Source: Catonia carolina (Eukaryota; Arthropoda; Insecta; Hemiptera; Achilidae). Taken from it: a stretch of DNA of 64,000 nt. A model generated the notes under the pieces. The model was not told the origin of the DNA and did not search any database. It saw only the letters and a list, made by a program, of their open reading frames with translations. Positions 1 to 11,276 of this stretch are shown piece by piece (the first letter of the stretch is position 1; the number at the start of each line of letters is the position of its first letter). The stretch is taken from NCBI GenBank assembly GCA_035578175.1, contig JAQMRL010000001.1, forward strand, positions 58,241,553 to 58,305,552, read 5' to 3'. A program made the position numbers and the translations under genes.

Positions 1-440
1 TTTGATACAGATCTATATGATTTTAGGTAGACGGTCAACCCTCAATTTTAACAATATACTAATTTTAATATAGAAAAACCAAATTCGACAGTATGGAATC
101 CGATTATAGGGCTAAACAAGTCAATCAAACATTAAATTTTACGAAGGTTCCAAATAAAATTACTCAGAACAATCACCATATCACTTTGGTACATATCAAA
201 CATACTACACAGAGATTTAAACATTCCTACAATTCAAAAAGAAATTAACACATTTAGAATAAAATACCAGGGAAGGCTCGAATTGTGTCCAAATTATCTT
301 GAAATCTCACTCTCAGATATTTTAAACGTCACTCGTCGATTGAAACAAAAACATTCTACGAACTTATTAATTGATAAGGAAACACATGAGATAAACCTAC
401 ATAAAAAAGTTCCTCCAAGGTTTTCCTTTGTACATGATAC
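1..440 (+). mobile_element. Jockey-like LINE, 3' end of ORF2 (degraded, runs in from the left edge)
   Basis: Translating the + strand gives the C-terminal part of a Jockey-type non-LTR retrotransposon ORF2, downstream of the reverse transcriptase palm. In order: a LGRRSTLNFNN block (about 25-60), YGIRL (about 93-107, where the family has YGIQLWG), NIKFYEGS (about 132-155), then after a frameshift WYISNILHRDLNIPTI (about 185-235), FRIKYQGRLE (about 251-280) and the terminal TRRLKQKHS block (about 331-357). In-frame stops and at least one frameshift show it is dead. The remaining bases to about 440 are taken as its 3' UTR; no clear poly-A or target-site duplication is seen. The clade is assigned from remembered C-terminal motifs of Jockey ORF2, so clade confidence is lower than LINE confidence. 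Confidence 0.8.
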
Positions 441-1985
441 GTAAAAAAGGAAAACCAATCTGTTTATTATTTTATATCAGAATAGATTGTAGATTTTGCT
501 GTAATACAAAAAAGTCTCTAAGTTTTTATCCTTGTTTATTGCAGTCTCAGAATATTTTGTACTTAATCATCCCAGTGTCCAGAGCACCTTTCTTATTTTG
601 GTAGAAACGTTTCTGATAGGAATTTCAACTGGTACTCATGATAATTATTTTCGACTCCCAACTCGTATTGATGCTTTTATCTATGCTTTTTTACTCTTAT
701 TTTATGAAAGACTTCAAACAATGTACCAAAATATATAAACACTTTTACTACTAGCAATAGGAGTGAAAATCAACAAGAACATCTTTTGTTTCATGAAACG
801 AGGTAATCATCAAAAACATTCGTTTACCTGCCATAATTCATAACCAATTTTTGTTATTTAAGTGTTTCAAATTTGTAGTCAATTTAGCTAAAATAAAAGC
901 GAGTATTAATTAGAATTTGACCTCTTAACAATATTTTCGATTGCCAACTTAATTCAGATACATCAAAGGAACTCAATTTTTAGAAATGAGGTTTTAAATA
1001 ATCCAAAAATTTAATTACCCAATTTTTTAAAATTTAATTTAAATTCCAGACATAATTAACATTCTAAGCTTAATTTTAGTAAAAACTCGACGGTTAGCCG
1101 CATTAACGTTATTTAAATTAATTAAAAAGTTATACAACCAAGTCTTTCACAATTTTTATTTACAAACTTTACAAACCAGAGATAGTCATTTTGACCTAAA
1201 TGCAATCCTGTTAAGAAAAATCCAGTCGTACATATTCCCTGATATCTCATAAAATCACGCAAGCATGTCATCTTTCTGTGAGTAAATTATTGTTAATAGC
1301 ACTTCACGGAACAATTTTAAAGCTGGTTATTCCTTAAAAGTTTATATACATTACAAAAAGGAAAAATGTAACTAAAGTGCTGTTGTTAAATATAAGTGCA
1401 TTTATAAAACTTTAATGCATTTCGTCTTTGAAATACAAAATAGCCTTTTTTCTTTCCGTTTATCATAGTGTTTCATTTTTTAAATTATGAACTGTTAACT
1501 ATTTTTAAATTTAGATACCTAACAGTGCATAAAAAATATAATTACAGCGTATATCAACTGACCAAAGAACATGCCGTTTCATAAAAATAAATGATAGTGT
1601 CCATTGTGCTAAATATGACGTCAAATACTTGTGTATAAGAAGGTATCATTCAAAATTGTTATTAGAGAATTTTCTTCTTCTTTTTCTTTCACAACGGATA
1701 GACAAACACGTATGTTTCGGTCTAAACAGACTCTGGCCGTCTTCTCCAAAGATTTGATTTCAAATTTCGGTGTATAGTTTATTACAAAAAGAATTGCGAC
1801 TGTAAATCTGCAAAGGTTCAGTGTTTAATATTGTTAGATTATGTTGGCTTAATCGCACACAGCCGTCGATTGTTAACTACTGTAACAGACGATAACTACT
1901 CAGCAAAGATTTGGAAGAAGAGTTCAGTGTAAGATTCATGGACCAGTTAAGACAAATGCTTGACGCTTTTATGATTATGCAATGA
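441..1985. other. AT-rich noncoding stretch
   Basis: No gene, RNA or repeat is supportable here. A 68-codon open frame near 532-738 (+) has no recognisable motif, no splice context and ordinary AT-rich composition; I treat it as chance. Confidence 0.5.
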
Positions 1986-1989
1986 ATAT

Positions 1990-2290
1990 GGGCTGTTTAA
2001 ACCATAAAAAGATATTAACAGAAACTTTTTTAAAAGCGTAAAATTAAATCTGGTTTGGACTGACAAGAGCTACAAATCAAGAAATAATTCCTCAAATATT
2101 CTTAAAAAAACCGACGGAATAAATAATAAAGAAGACACGACCCAAAAAAAGGTGGATTTATGAGGCATCGGGGGACTGTAGGGGATCGTTGTTGAAGGGT
2201 GAAATGTGATTGCCAAGGGTAAGAGAGGCTTTGAGTAGAAACTAAAGGAGGTCGAAACACAAGGCCTGTCGAGACAACAAACAAAAAGAC
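1990..2290 (+). mobile_element. Possible LINE ORF2 C-terminal remnant
   Basis: The + strand around 2135-2190 reads RPKKRWIYEASGDCRG, resembling the basic RGRPKKRW block that ends many insect LINE ORF2 proteins. It is followed by a degenerate region with stops. The opposite strand carries a 93-codon open frame over 2070-2351 with no recognisable domain, which is probably a shadow. No boundary, tail or duplication is visible. The call rests on one motif and could be coincidence. Confidence 0.35.
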
Positions 2291-2637
2291 TGATTTGATT
2301 CAACCGAATGAATGACTGATTTTGAATGAGTAAAAACTCACTCTTATTCAAGAAAGACTTCTTAAAGTTTCAAGTCAACTTCTTAGAGAAAAGTCAACTA
2401 TGAAATAATTTCATATTCATAAGAAATAAAAATATGAACGAATGCAACACAATGTATGACATGTGAGAAATAACAACGTTTGCATGTACTGTTTTTGTTG
2501 CACTACGTTTTGTAATTTTTCTTTTCGTGTTTGGAAAAGCAGGATGGTGTTGAACTTCATTCGTTGTTACCCTTCCTGACATCAACAACAAATAAGACAT
2601 TAAGTAGAAGTAATGGATACAAAATAATGAAAATATA

Positions 2638-3442
2638 ATGCTAGAAAGACAAACTCGAACCCCTGAATTTTTATTAAATCAGTATGCTAAATACTCGACT
2701 AAGATTCCTGAGGAATTCCAAGATTTTTTTAGCTATCTACAATTGTCGACTGCCCCACCATTATCAGCGCCTTCAGACGGTCCTAGTACCTGCCACGGGG
2801 AGCGCTACCGGTGCGCAGCAGGCAGTGCCTCCCCTCCACCGTGAAGTGGACTCGCTGGAGGGGGATTTAAGCGACCACACTGATCTGTAAGTCGCACTCG
2901 CCCTCCAGCTTCCTAACTGGGAAGAACAAGTAAGAAAAGAGCTGGCAAGTAAGAAGAAGAGCCAAGCCGAGACCAGACGCATCATCCCTGGTCGCCGCTA
3001 TCGGTGGCGGACGCACATTTTCGTACCAATCAGCCTTCACCTACCCGACCGCCGAAGGAAGCCCATGCGTGCCTCATGCCACCACGGTGAAGATAGAGTT
3101 CAGCGCCGGACGGAGAGAACCGATTCTGCCGCGCTATCGGCCGACGGCCTACGCCGACCCGACACTGCGGGGCTCGGGGGGGCACTACTGTCACGCTGCA
3201 GTGGAGACCCAACTGCCGCTGATGGAGAGCTAGGTCTAAACCCGGTAGCCGGGCCGTCACTCTCCGGGCTCCGCTTTCTACACGCTGGCTCACCGCTTCC
3301 GACCACCAACAACGGCCCGTTTCAGGGCCACTACAAAAACCCAACGATCCTTCTCAGGACTCACAACAAATTAAACGGCCCTTTCAGGGCCACCAACTTC
3401 ATAAGCATGGTTTTGCCACGTGTCGTCGGCCCCGGTCGGTGA
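2638..3442 (+). mobile_element. GC-rich island with frameshifted ORF1-like reading frame
   Basis: This is the most G+C-rich block of the window, in sharp contrast with its flanks. One frame opens at 2638 (LNQYAKYSTKIPEEFQDFF...) and becomes Pro/Ser/Ala-rich. After an apparent frameshift near 2790 the reading continues in other frames (LEGDLSDHTDL; NWEEQVRKELASKKKS; QPSPTRPPKEAHACLMPP). No zinc knuckle or reverse transcriptase is visible. Composition and frame-hopping suggest a decayed mobile-element ORF1 or gag-like region rather than a host exon, but I do not recognise the family. The 3' part holds three histone-type stem-loops, listed separately. It abuts a minus-strand LINE to the right, with no junction signal. 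Confidence 0.4.
3314..3391 (+). repeat. Three tandem histone-mRNA-type 3' stem-loops
   Basis: Three hairpins follow one another at about 31-nt spacing. Copy 1 (3314-3329) is GGCCCGTTTCAGGGCC. Copy 2 (3346-3361) is GATCCTTCTCAGGACT, a diverged version. Copy 3 (3377-3391) is GGCCCTTTCAGGGCC followed by ACCAA. The metazoan replication-dependent histone stem-loop has a 6-bp stem (GGYYYU/ARRRCC), a 4-nt U-rich loop and an ACCA-type 3' flank. Copy 1 has a 4-nt loop if the G-A closing pair is allowed; copy 3 has a 3-nt loop. No histone coding sequence lies upstream. Resemblance is seen in sequence; binding of stem-loop binding protein is inference. Confidence 0.6.
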
Positions 3443-3639
3443 CTTCCCCAACACTTTATTTTGAAGTTTTTGTATCTGGTCGCTCTACCCTCATTCTTTT
3501 GGTGGTTTCCTCTTAAATACTTTTTCATTTTCATAAGTCAATTCTTCTTAGATGGATGATACCAACAACTTTCTTTTCTCAATTATATTCACAAAGCTAT
3601 CTATCAATAATTTTTTTAATAATCTTATTCTACACATGT

Positions 3640-4260
3640 TGCAATCTTGACATTCAATAACTTTGTCTAAAGAATTCCGTCTGAACGGCTTTGCTAGTTT
3701 CTCCTCGTCAGTTCCAAAATTTCACCAGAATACATGAGTATGTTAGAAAAATATACTAAAGTATAAATCGCAGTCAGTGTATAAGTATACAATGTTGATT
3801 CTACATATTTTGGTTTCATTGCAAATCACCTTTGATCAAAAGATTTGAATAGCAATTGAATAACTTTTTAGGCTCTGCAATCATGCATCCTGTATCTTGC
3901 TGATTATTCACTTCTCTACTCATTTTTACACCAAATACTTATATTTATCGCATTTATAATGTCTGTTGGCCATATACGTGCAAGTCTTGTCCCTCAACAC
4001 CATCAAGCAGACAATTTTTCACGTTAATAATGAGCCCTGCCTTATATTAGCAGTTAACTCATCATATAGCCAATGTTATATTCGTCAGCTGCTACAGTGA
4101 TTTGATCATCTGCAAACAGAAGGATGTGTAAGTATTTTCAATCAAATCTATCCTCATTGTAGCAAGTGTAGTTTTTATTCCTCCAATACCACATGTAATT
4201 TCATCTTGAACAAGGTCGAAGGTAGTAAAGAATTCTAATGATTAAAATCATTTCCTTGAT
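3640..4260 (-). mobile_element. LINE reverse transcriptase remnant (FADDQ palm motif)
   Basis: The minus strand encodes part of a non-LTR retrotransposon reverse transcriptase. The catalytic motif reads FADDQ at 4116-4102, preceded by a DLIENTYTSF/THLLF-like block and followed by TVAADEYNIGYMM. Further on come KCDKYKYLV (about 3965-3935) and a frameshifted region whose spacing matches the usual family order through NEEKLAKPFRR-like sequence near 3700. Frameshifts and stops are frequent, so it is inactive. The order palm motif, KYKYLG-type block, connection is that of insect LINEs of the R1/RTE-like general type. I do not assign a clade. Confidence 0.75.
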
Positions 4261-4269
4261 TATTTTAGA

Positions 4270-7200
4270 AAACCAGTTTTAGACTATTTTTTGTATTAAT
4301 TAGTTTTAATTTTTATATACTCACAATCAAATCTACGAATACAAAATGTATGCAACAACAAATTATGTTTTCTTCTTTTACAGAATTGTAACAAATCTCG
4401 TGAAAAATTTGTCACGATTAATTTAAATAATTCAATATTATTGAACCAACTCAATACGATTAGCTTTCTGTAATATAAAAGCTTTATTCTACGTTCAGTT
4501 TGTGGAAATAAGCATAACACCAACAATACAATAAATAATTTCGTCTTAAAAATTCATGACAAGATTTCAAAAGCTTTTTTTATCTCAACAGTTAAAGAAG
4601 AAATTGTAGTTTAAATTACGGAAAATGGCTTGAATATCACAAAAATTATTGGCAAACAATTTATTGGACAATTATACAATACTAAGGCTAAAAAGGAGAC
4701 ACTCGATAGAATTATTTGTTTAGTAACTTATATTTCAACTAATGTGTTCTATTTTAAATTTAGAGTCATCATATAAATCAAATGCATGTCAACCAGAAAA
4801 CATTGCTTAATTATTTTGTACAGGTATCTTCAGTGAGTTTTCATAATAATTATCTGTGTAACAAGTCTTTATTGTTATTTTTAAAACAGACTATAAATAA
4901 ATCTCTCAATAAAAATATTTAACCGTTACATAAAAATTTATTTATTTTTTAACTAAAGCTGTATTAAAAGAACTAGTAGTTTATCACTTTAATTATAATA
5001 TTAATTTATCATTTTCTTACTGCAGGCTATATTAGTAATTAAAAGAAAAGCAAACGCGTGTACTCACCGAAAATTGTGATGACAGCTTCCATGAATTAAT
5101 AATGGAGTAATGTTCTTAACGTTTTTGTTAGAGGCTATGAAGGCCGTAGTAAACATAAGAGTATACTGCAAACTATCCAATTGTAACTGCTTTAACCAAC
5201 ATCACAGTAACGTAAGCGACAGATGTTTTACATTAAATATTTTAAAACCATTATACAAAACAACATTTAATGTTACTTTTTGAATACACTATGTAAATGT
5301 GTTGCTGCACACAAAATGTAAGTGCGCATATTGTTCATTCTAGCATTCATTAGAATAATGTTTAAAACAGTTAATTTTATTTAATCTAATACATATTAAA
5401 ATGAATTATAAAGCTAGAAATTTTTTTCTGTTAAAACCCACTTCACAATTTGACAAATTTTTGGATTTAGTAATCATTGAAAACTTAAAACAAATGTTTA
5501 TCACTTATTTTCTACTCATCGGAAAAGTTCAAAATTTTGCTTATCTAGTTGTGAAAGTATAATGAACAAAAAGCGCAAAGTAGTCGGGGAGAAAATTACT
5601 GCGTAGACTCTGCTATAGACTGTATTTTATAATTAACCCAGTACAAAAAAACGTGTCGCATTTGTAAAAGAACAATTCGTGAATGATACTACAGTAAAGC
5701 CGATTATTTTGAACACCAAAAATTGAAGGACTAAGTGAACATCAAAAAGTACGTAATTCTGTTTACAGATTTGGCTGTACAACAGCAAAACGATAATGAA
5801 CTCTCTGTTTACAGATTGCTGATGAGAATTAAAACTTTCACTTTTCATTTTTCCATTCAAGTTTTAAGGGGATTTCATTAAGTAAGGGATAATATCTAAC
5901 GACCATGTAACGTACAATCCGTTTTTAACTTCTTAGAAACACTACGACCTTGTCATTAGACCAAGGATACAAAACAACTTATTTTTAATTTTATAATATA
6001 AATATATTTTATTCAAATCTCTTATTATTTTTTACAATATAAAGAATTATTTCTGAGAAATGAGCCAAAAATCTCTGTAACAAACTATTTTATAAAATAT
6101 TTAAGGTAAGGAAGTTATACAAATAACGTGATAAAATACCCTTTCATATAATTCTGAATGAATAACGCAATCTTTCCTGACACAGTACATATTTTACAAC
6201 CGTTATATTAAGTAGTTTGACCAATACCGATAGATATTAAAAGGCAACGAAAAATAAAAGGCTATTTTGTTCTGTTGTTGAAGATACCTCCCTTTTAACG
6301 TTTCCGTGGAAAGTTATGTTGGGTGTTCTTTTCGCTGGTGACAAATGATGGCTCCTTGGGGACTATCGTACGCACTATTTAGTCTCAACGGTATTGCCTG
6401 AAAGGCAGATAAGCTCCTACGAGAAAGCTTTCCTTTAAGTTCCTAAAATCTCGTATCCGTTCTTTGTTATTATTTATTCATTTTTCCTTGATATTCATTT
6501 TTGTGCTATAAACATCTACTCAACGCCATGATATAAAAGTCAAATTAATTTTATTTATCAGAAACCTTTATTTTTATTAATAGTCTGGTAGAAAAGGTCC
6601 AAGCAATTAAAGAGCTCACGGGAAGAATAGGCTCAATCAGAATTTTTATAAAATCGGGTTCTGCTGCCATCTGTTAGATAATTCTATGAACTATTTTATC
6701 ATTAATCGTTTTTTGTAAATAAAGGTTGTGCCTAGTGCAATAACAATTTTAAAATATAAGCTGCAGAGAAATAGGCTTAGGCCATCTGCGTTACGGATAA
6801 ACAGACTTTCACAACTAAAATATTTTATTCTAAGATTAAACACGACTTATAAACGAAAAATCAATCTGTAAACAAAACCAAAAATACTTTAATAAATCCA
6901 GAAAAATTTCTAAAAGAGGCCAAAAACAAAAAAATACACTTCTTTGTTCGTATTGAGCATTTCGAATTTCAATTTTTAAATTTAGAAGTTATCTTAAGAA
7001 TTGTTTGTAATAGTAAAATTAACAAAAATGTATTGTGTATTGTGTATGATGTCGGTTACACATTTATTAAAATAAATAACTTTTATAAAGTCCACTAATA
7101 ACCTATTTTGACCTGATATACCGGAGAAAAATAGGCTGAGTCAAAGGACTGAGTTTATTTTCCCGTAGATTCTTTTTTTAGTATGAAGAGTTTATCATTT

Positions 7201-7740
7201 TTGTAATTTCTGTGCGAGTTCATTTGGTTAAAACCCTATCAATATCTGTAGGTGTATGCTTACTTATTAATACAAAGAAAAATATTAAAAATAGAGTAGC
7301 GGTGTACTTGGAAACTTTAAAAATCTTCATGAAAAATTTGTTAAATGTGACTGAGCCTGTTCTTCTTGTGAGACCTTCAATTTGCTTTTAACTGGTTTAA
7401 ATGCGTTTAAAATCTATTTTAATTTGTATTTCTTAGGTGGACTTAGATTAACTTTTTTAATTTATAAAAAAATTAATTTTATTCTGTAAATTTTCAAAAT
7501 TACTTTTATTTAATTAAAAAAAACAGTTTATTCATACAAAAACTGTTTCATTTACAAAGACTTTAAGCGAAGTAGTCAGAAAAGCACGCATTAAAAGATT
7601 ATTATGGGGTGGCGCTGAACAGTAAAATATTAGAAAAATTACAATAAGTTAGTAAAGTAATATGTACGAATAGAAACGATTTATTAATTATTCCTAATTT
7701 TATATTTTATGATAACGTTAGTTAAAAACAAAATAAATTT
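4270..7740. other. AT-rich noncoding stretch with one exon candidate
   Basis: Apart from the minus-strand exon candidate near 5068-5145, I see only AT-rich DNA. A 6270-6440 patch is less AT-rich, but neither strand gives a convincing protein. No RNA gene or repeat pair was found. Confidence 0.45.
5068..5145 (-). CDS. Candidate minus-strand exon with strong 5' splice site
   Basis: On the minus strand ATGGAAGCTGTCATCACAAT is followed by TTTCG and a strong donor (G/GTGAGTAC, with GT at 5067-5066). Read as a first coding exon it gives MEAVITIF, which could begin a signal peptide. Read as an internal exon from a possible acceptor near 5146 (CTTCATAG) it stays open in another frame (SNKNVKNITPLLIHGS). 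Nothing identifies the product, and a donor match alone occurs by chance in a window this size. RNA evidence would be needed to accept it. Confidence 0.25.
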
Positions 7741-7935
7741 GTGGCTGCCTTCGTGGCTTAGTGTTTAGAGCGCTAGACTACCCGGCAAAGCAAAGCGGGT
7801 GGTTTTGTTTTCAATTCCCAGATTGGATCTAAACATTGCTACACGTTAAAACTCACAGATTCTGTACCTTTACCCACAGCAGTCGCAATAGCCAAAATCG
7901 TTTGTGCAACTTTGAATACACAAAAATATTCAGTA
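7741..7935 (+). mobile_element. tRNA-headed SINE (diverged)
   Basis: A box A-like TGGCTTAGTGTTTAGAG (from about 7754) and a degraded box B around 7801-7820 (TTTTCAATTCCC) lie at tRNA spacing. A body follows with CTGTACCTTTACCCACAGC. A similar head and a GTTCCTTACCCCGGTGAAG-type body recur at 46172-46315, so the two probably belong to one family. No target-site duplication is clear. Confidence 0.6.
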
Positions 7936-9570
7936 GCTTCTAATGTTAGTACAAAAATGTTAAGCCAAAGTAGACAATTAATTTCAAATCTCGACAGAAG
8001 AGTTACAACAAATCTCGAAAATTCTAAAATTACTTATTAGTTTAGTCGATGGAGGTAAAAACGTTCCAAAGTAATTCGAAAATGATTTTTTCCATAAATC
8101 AGAAAAAAGGAAATACATCAACCGATAATTTTCAAACAATACGTAGCACGTAGTTCTAACAACTTTTATGCATCTATTTTGATTCGGTTGTCAATTATTA
8201 CAAGTTAATTTTTTTATATTTTAAGTTAATCTTACTAATAATTCAATTTACTAGGCCTGCTATTCTGACCGTAGGTAGAAATTTAATTTAACTATAATCT
8301 CTCAGGAAAATCTGACGTAGTAATAATTAATTGAACGCCCTGAATAGGGAACCAATCAATATATGGCTGCGTTGTGGTAAAAAAACAGATTATGTTGCAT
8401 TTGCAATCAGTATAAAATACTTCATTAACAGACAAATGTGAAATTAGGCAATATAAAAGATAAACGTTCAAAACACACTTTAAAATTGTACAGCAATATA
8501 ATTTCTGTCAAATACCATTATCCATAATAAAAAAATTTCTTGCATCCTATATATTATTTCATTTATAGTTACTCACGAATTTATATTAGATTCGAACTCA
8601 GAGCCATGCAAGAAGTTTAAAATGCTTTAATCTCCACACTGTCGTCAGTTAATTTACCGACCAATTATTTATAGTGCGCTATTTAGTTGACAAGATGAAT
8701 ACTGCTACGAGTTCAAAAATTAAAAATATAATCAATGGGTTACTAAAATGTCAAGTACATTATTATAGTACCCAATATTCAGTTAAAAGGTAAGAATATA
8801 GTACTTAATATCAACTAATCGATTGTGACCTTTTGAAGTTAAATAACTTTTAGTTCTATATTAAAGGATAAGTAAGGGAACTGGCCCATCATAATTTCAG
8901 CGAACAACCCACGTGGCTATGTAGACGTGACTAGAATCAAAAAGCACTGACTTAATTCCCCAAATCGGCACTCAATTAAAACTAGGTGATCCCTCATGGA
9001 GCACAAGTCGTGCGATCCCAATTTCTAACCTGACATGGATTTCAACCGCAGACTGTAACACGAACTGTGTGTACATTCATATTCAACACATTGGGTTTAG
9101 TTTCCTTTCGATCTTGTATTCGAATAACCAGTACAAGTTATTTTGTTCAATTGACACATGTATGCGACTATTTTATAAATTCTAAAACACAATGAGATAC
9201 AAATTTATAAATTTGAAAAGTTTTTTTTAATTACATTTACATCCAACGTTCACTAGTAATCCTACCGGTAACTTTAGTTGTAGCTCTACAGGAGCAAAAA
9301 AACAAGTGGTACTAGAAATGTATAAATCCAGAACAATGAAATTATAAGGTTTCTGGAAAATAATAAGAAATTTCACCTATTGGCTACATAAATTTCTACT
9401 AAACCATCTCAATTTCTTTCTTAAGATTTTCAGACGTAGTTTGACGTGTTTAGTACAATCAACAGTTTGTTCATAACTTCATCTCCTCGTTTGTTAAAGC
9501 TACAATTCGGAAGACACCGTAATTTTGTTAAATAACAGAGAAACTAAAATTTTCTTATTAAATATTTTAC
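7936..9570. other. AT-rich noncoding stretch
   Basis: No coding or RNA feature is supported. The 8880-9070 part is somewhat less AT-rich but shows no open frame or promoter-type motif I can defend. Confidence 0.45.
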
Positions 9571-10139
9571 AATTGAAGGGGTCGGGAGAAGACAGTGCTA
9601 ACCCACATCAACATAATTTTACGCAATAGCATTTTAAAAGTTTACTGAAATCTACAAATCATGTTTATGAATTTTTTGTTTAACATTTATTATTTTCTGT
9701 TAGTTTAGGTTCTGAATATAAATATAGCATCCTGTTCAAAACGAGCTGCACGTTTTATTTTTACAGAATATTAAGAAAAATCATGATGGCAATTTTGTGG
9801 GTTAGCATTATTTTCTTCCTGGGATTTCACAAAATATAAGGGGTTAGCATAATCGAAAACTGAAGTATAACAGGTTTTATTCAGAAAATGTTGTTTGACA
9901 AGATAAAAATATCCTGCTCAATAGTTTGAACATTTTCTTCACTTTCAGATACAGGACTTGTAGGCAAGTTCTGGTAGTATTAATGATATAGTACAGACGA
10001 TATAGGCCATATATGGCATGAGTTTATTTATTTCAATGAGTTTTTTTCTTATCGGTACAGTTCCTTTCTTTGTATTTTGTTTTAAGTTGCCATTTCATAT
10101 CAGGATTGTCTCTTTTTTCAGTGAAACCTCTCTGAATTT

Positions 10140-10452
10140 CTAATTAACGAGGTACTTCATTTCATAGTCACAGTCATCTCTTTTTCAAACAAATATCTTT
10201 AGTTAAAGTTACATCATCTCCATTTATATCGATGTACTCGTATTCTTATTGTGTTGATGTTCTGTCACAGTCATCCTTAGTCAGGTTTGTCACATTAAAC
10301 TTTGATTTTCTGCAACACTTAAATATTATCACCCCATTGATCTGGAGTGTTCTCTTCGTTTGTTTATGTTTCCCTATTTCTCTTGCGAGAGCGAGGAGGT
10401 TTCACGGAGAAAAACGTGGTGATCGGCTTCTGGAATCCAGGTTTTATTCTAG
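10140..10452 (-). pseudogene. Degenerate coding remnant with a PIP-box-like motif
   Basis: The minus strand from about 10452 reads IKPGFQKPITTFFSVKPPRS and then RKRNRET. QKPITTFF (10432-10409) fits the PCNA-interaction consensus Q-x-x-[ILM]-x-x-F-F and is followed by a basic, nuclear-localisation-like stretch. After a stop the same strand continues with NEENTPDQWGDNI and, further on, EYEYIDINGDDVTLTKDI, broken by stops. PIP boxes are reported in some transposases (pogo is the known case). Here the motif is short and the frame broken, so function is inference; it may be a C-terminal or linker region of the transposase. Confidence 0.35.
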
Positions 10453-11147
10453 GTAGATAGGTTTTATTCTAGAGATCCAGTAGACACTGGATCTCTATTT
10501 GGTCTCACCCAATTTTTCCTGTAATAGAAAATAACTTTGAGTTAGAAGTCCAATAAACACATAAAAAGACATTGACTGAAGTCTCTCGTAAGAACTAGCT
10601 AGTAGCTTAATAATATAAAAAAATAATAGTCATTATGACTCCAGATCACGCACTGATAATATTAATATCATGTTTATTTTTAAGCATTTTTTACCATTTA
10701 TATAAATGTTAACTCATTACATTATTGTGTGACTAAATAATATGCAAGATACCAGGAATGTAGTTACTAAAATTAAAAAAATTTAATACACTTACTTTAA
10801 AATAATTAAAATTTTTAACCTAGCATATTATCTTCACCATTTTTAAAACCCACGTTCCTTTAAATAATGTCGGCTGATGGAAAAATATTCTTAACTCACA
10901 CTACATTTTCTAACTCCAAGTGCTGGGGCAAAACAGTGCTAACCCTCAAAGCACTTTTTTGTTACACTACTCAAAATAAAGAAACTAGGCCATAATTAAA
11001 ATATTGTTTAGGTGCCAAATGCCTTCAAAAATATTACATCAAATAGTTGAATCACTACGTGTCACAGGAATATAATAAAAAAATCTTATGCTAACAACAC
11101 CATTTTTACGATATTTTAAGAGTAAAATAATGCTAAGCCACACTTAC

Positions 11148-11276
11148 CTTTAAATCATCTTCTGATGTACTACATAGTAGGTAAGAAGTCAGGAACAGCA
11201 TCATTACATGTTCACAGTCACTGTCTTCATTACTAGAAACCGCCTCAAATACCTCTCGAATTATTTTAGCGGGAAA
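11148..11276 (-). pseudogene. Candidate transposase exon (first exon) of the 1.93-kb element
   Basis: The minus strand is open from 11276 to a strong donor at 11148 (AAG/GTAAGTG). It reads FPAKIIREVFEAVSSNEDSD and then a Cys/Leu-rich part ending TSEDDLK. The acidic NEDSD...SEDD run resembles acidic N-terminal regions of transposases in general, but no family motif is present. An ATG lies just upstream in a frame shifted by one base (about 11285), suggesting a frameshifted start. Position next to the right TIR and strand agree with a transposase gene read right to left. Confidence 0.35.

Noticed and set aside
2070..2351. 93-codon minus open frame as a gene
   Set aside because: No motif; the opposite strand has a LINE-like RPKKRW block, which explains the composition better.
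10006..10017. GCCATATATGGC as an SRF-type CArG box
   Set aside because: A 12-bp palindrome inside the 1.9-kb transposon with no nearby promoter; probably incidental.
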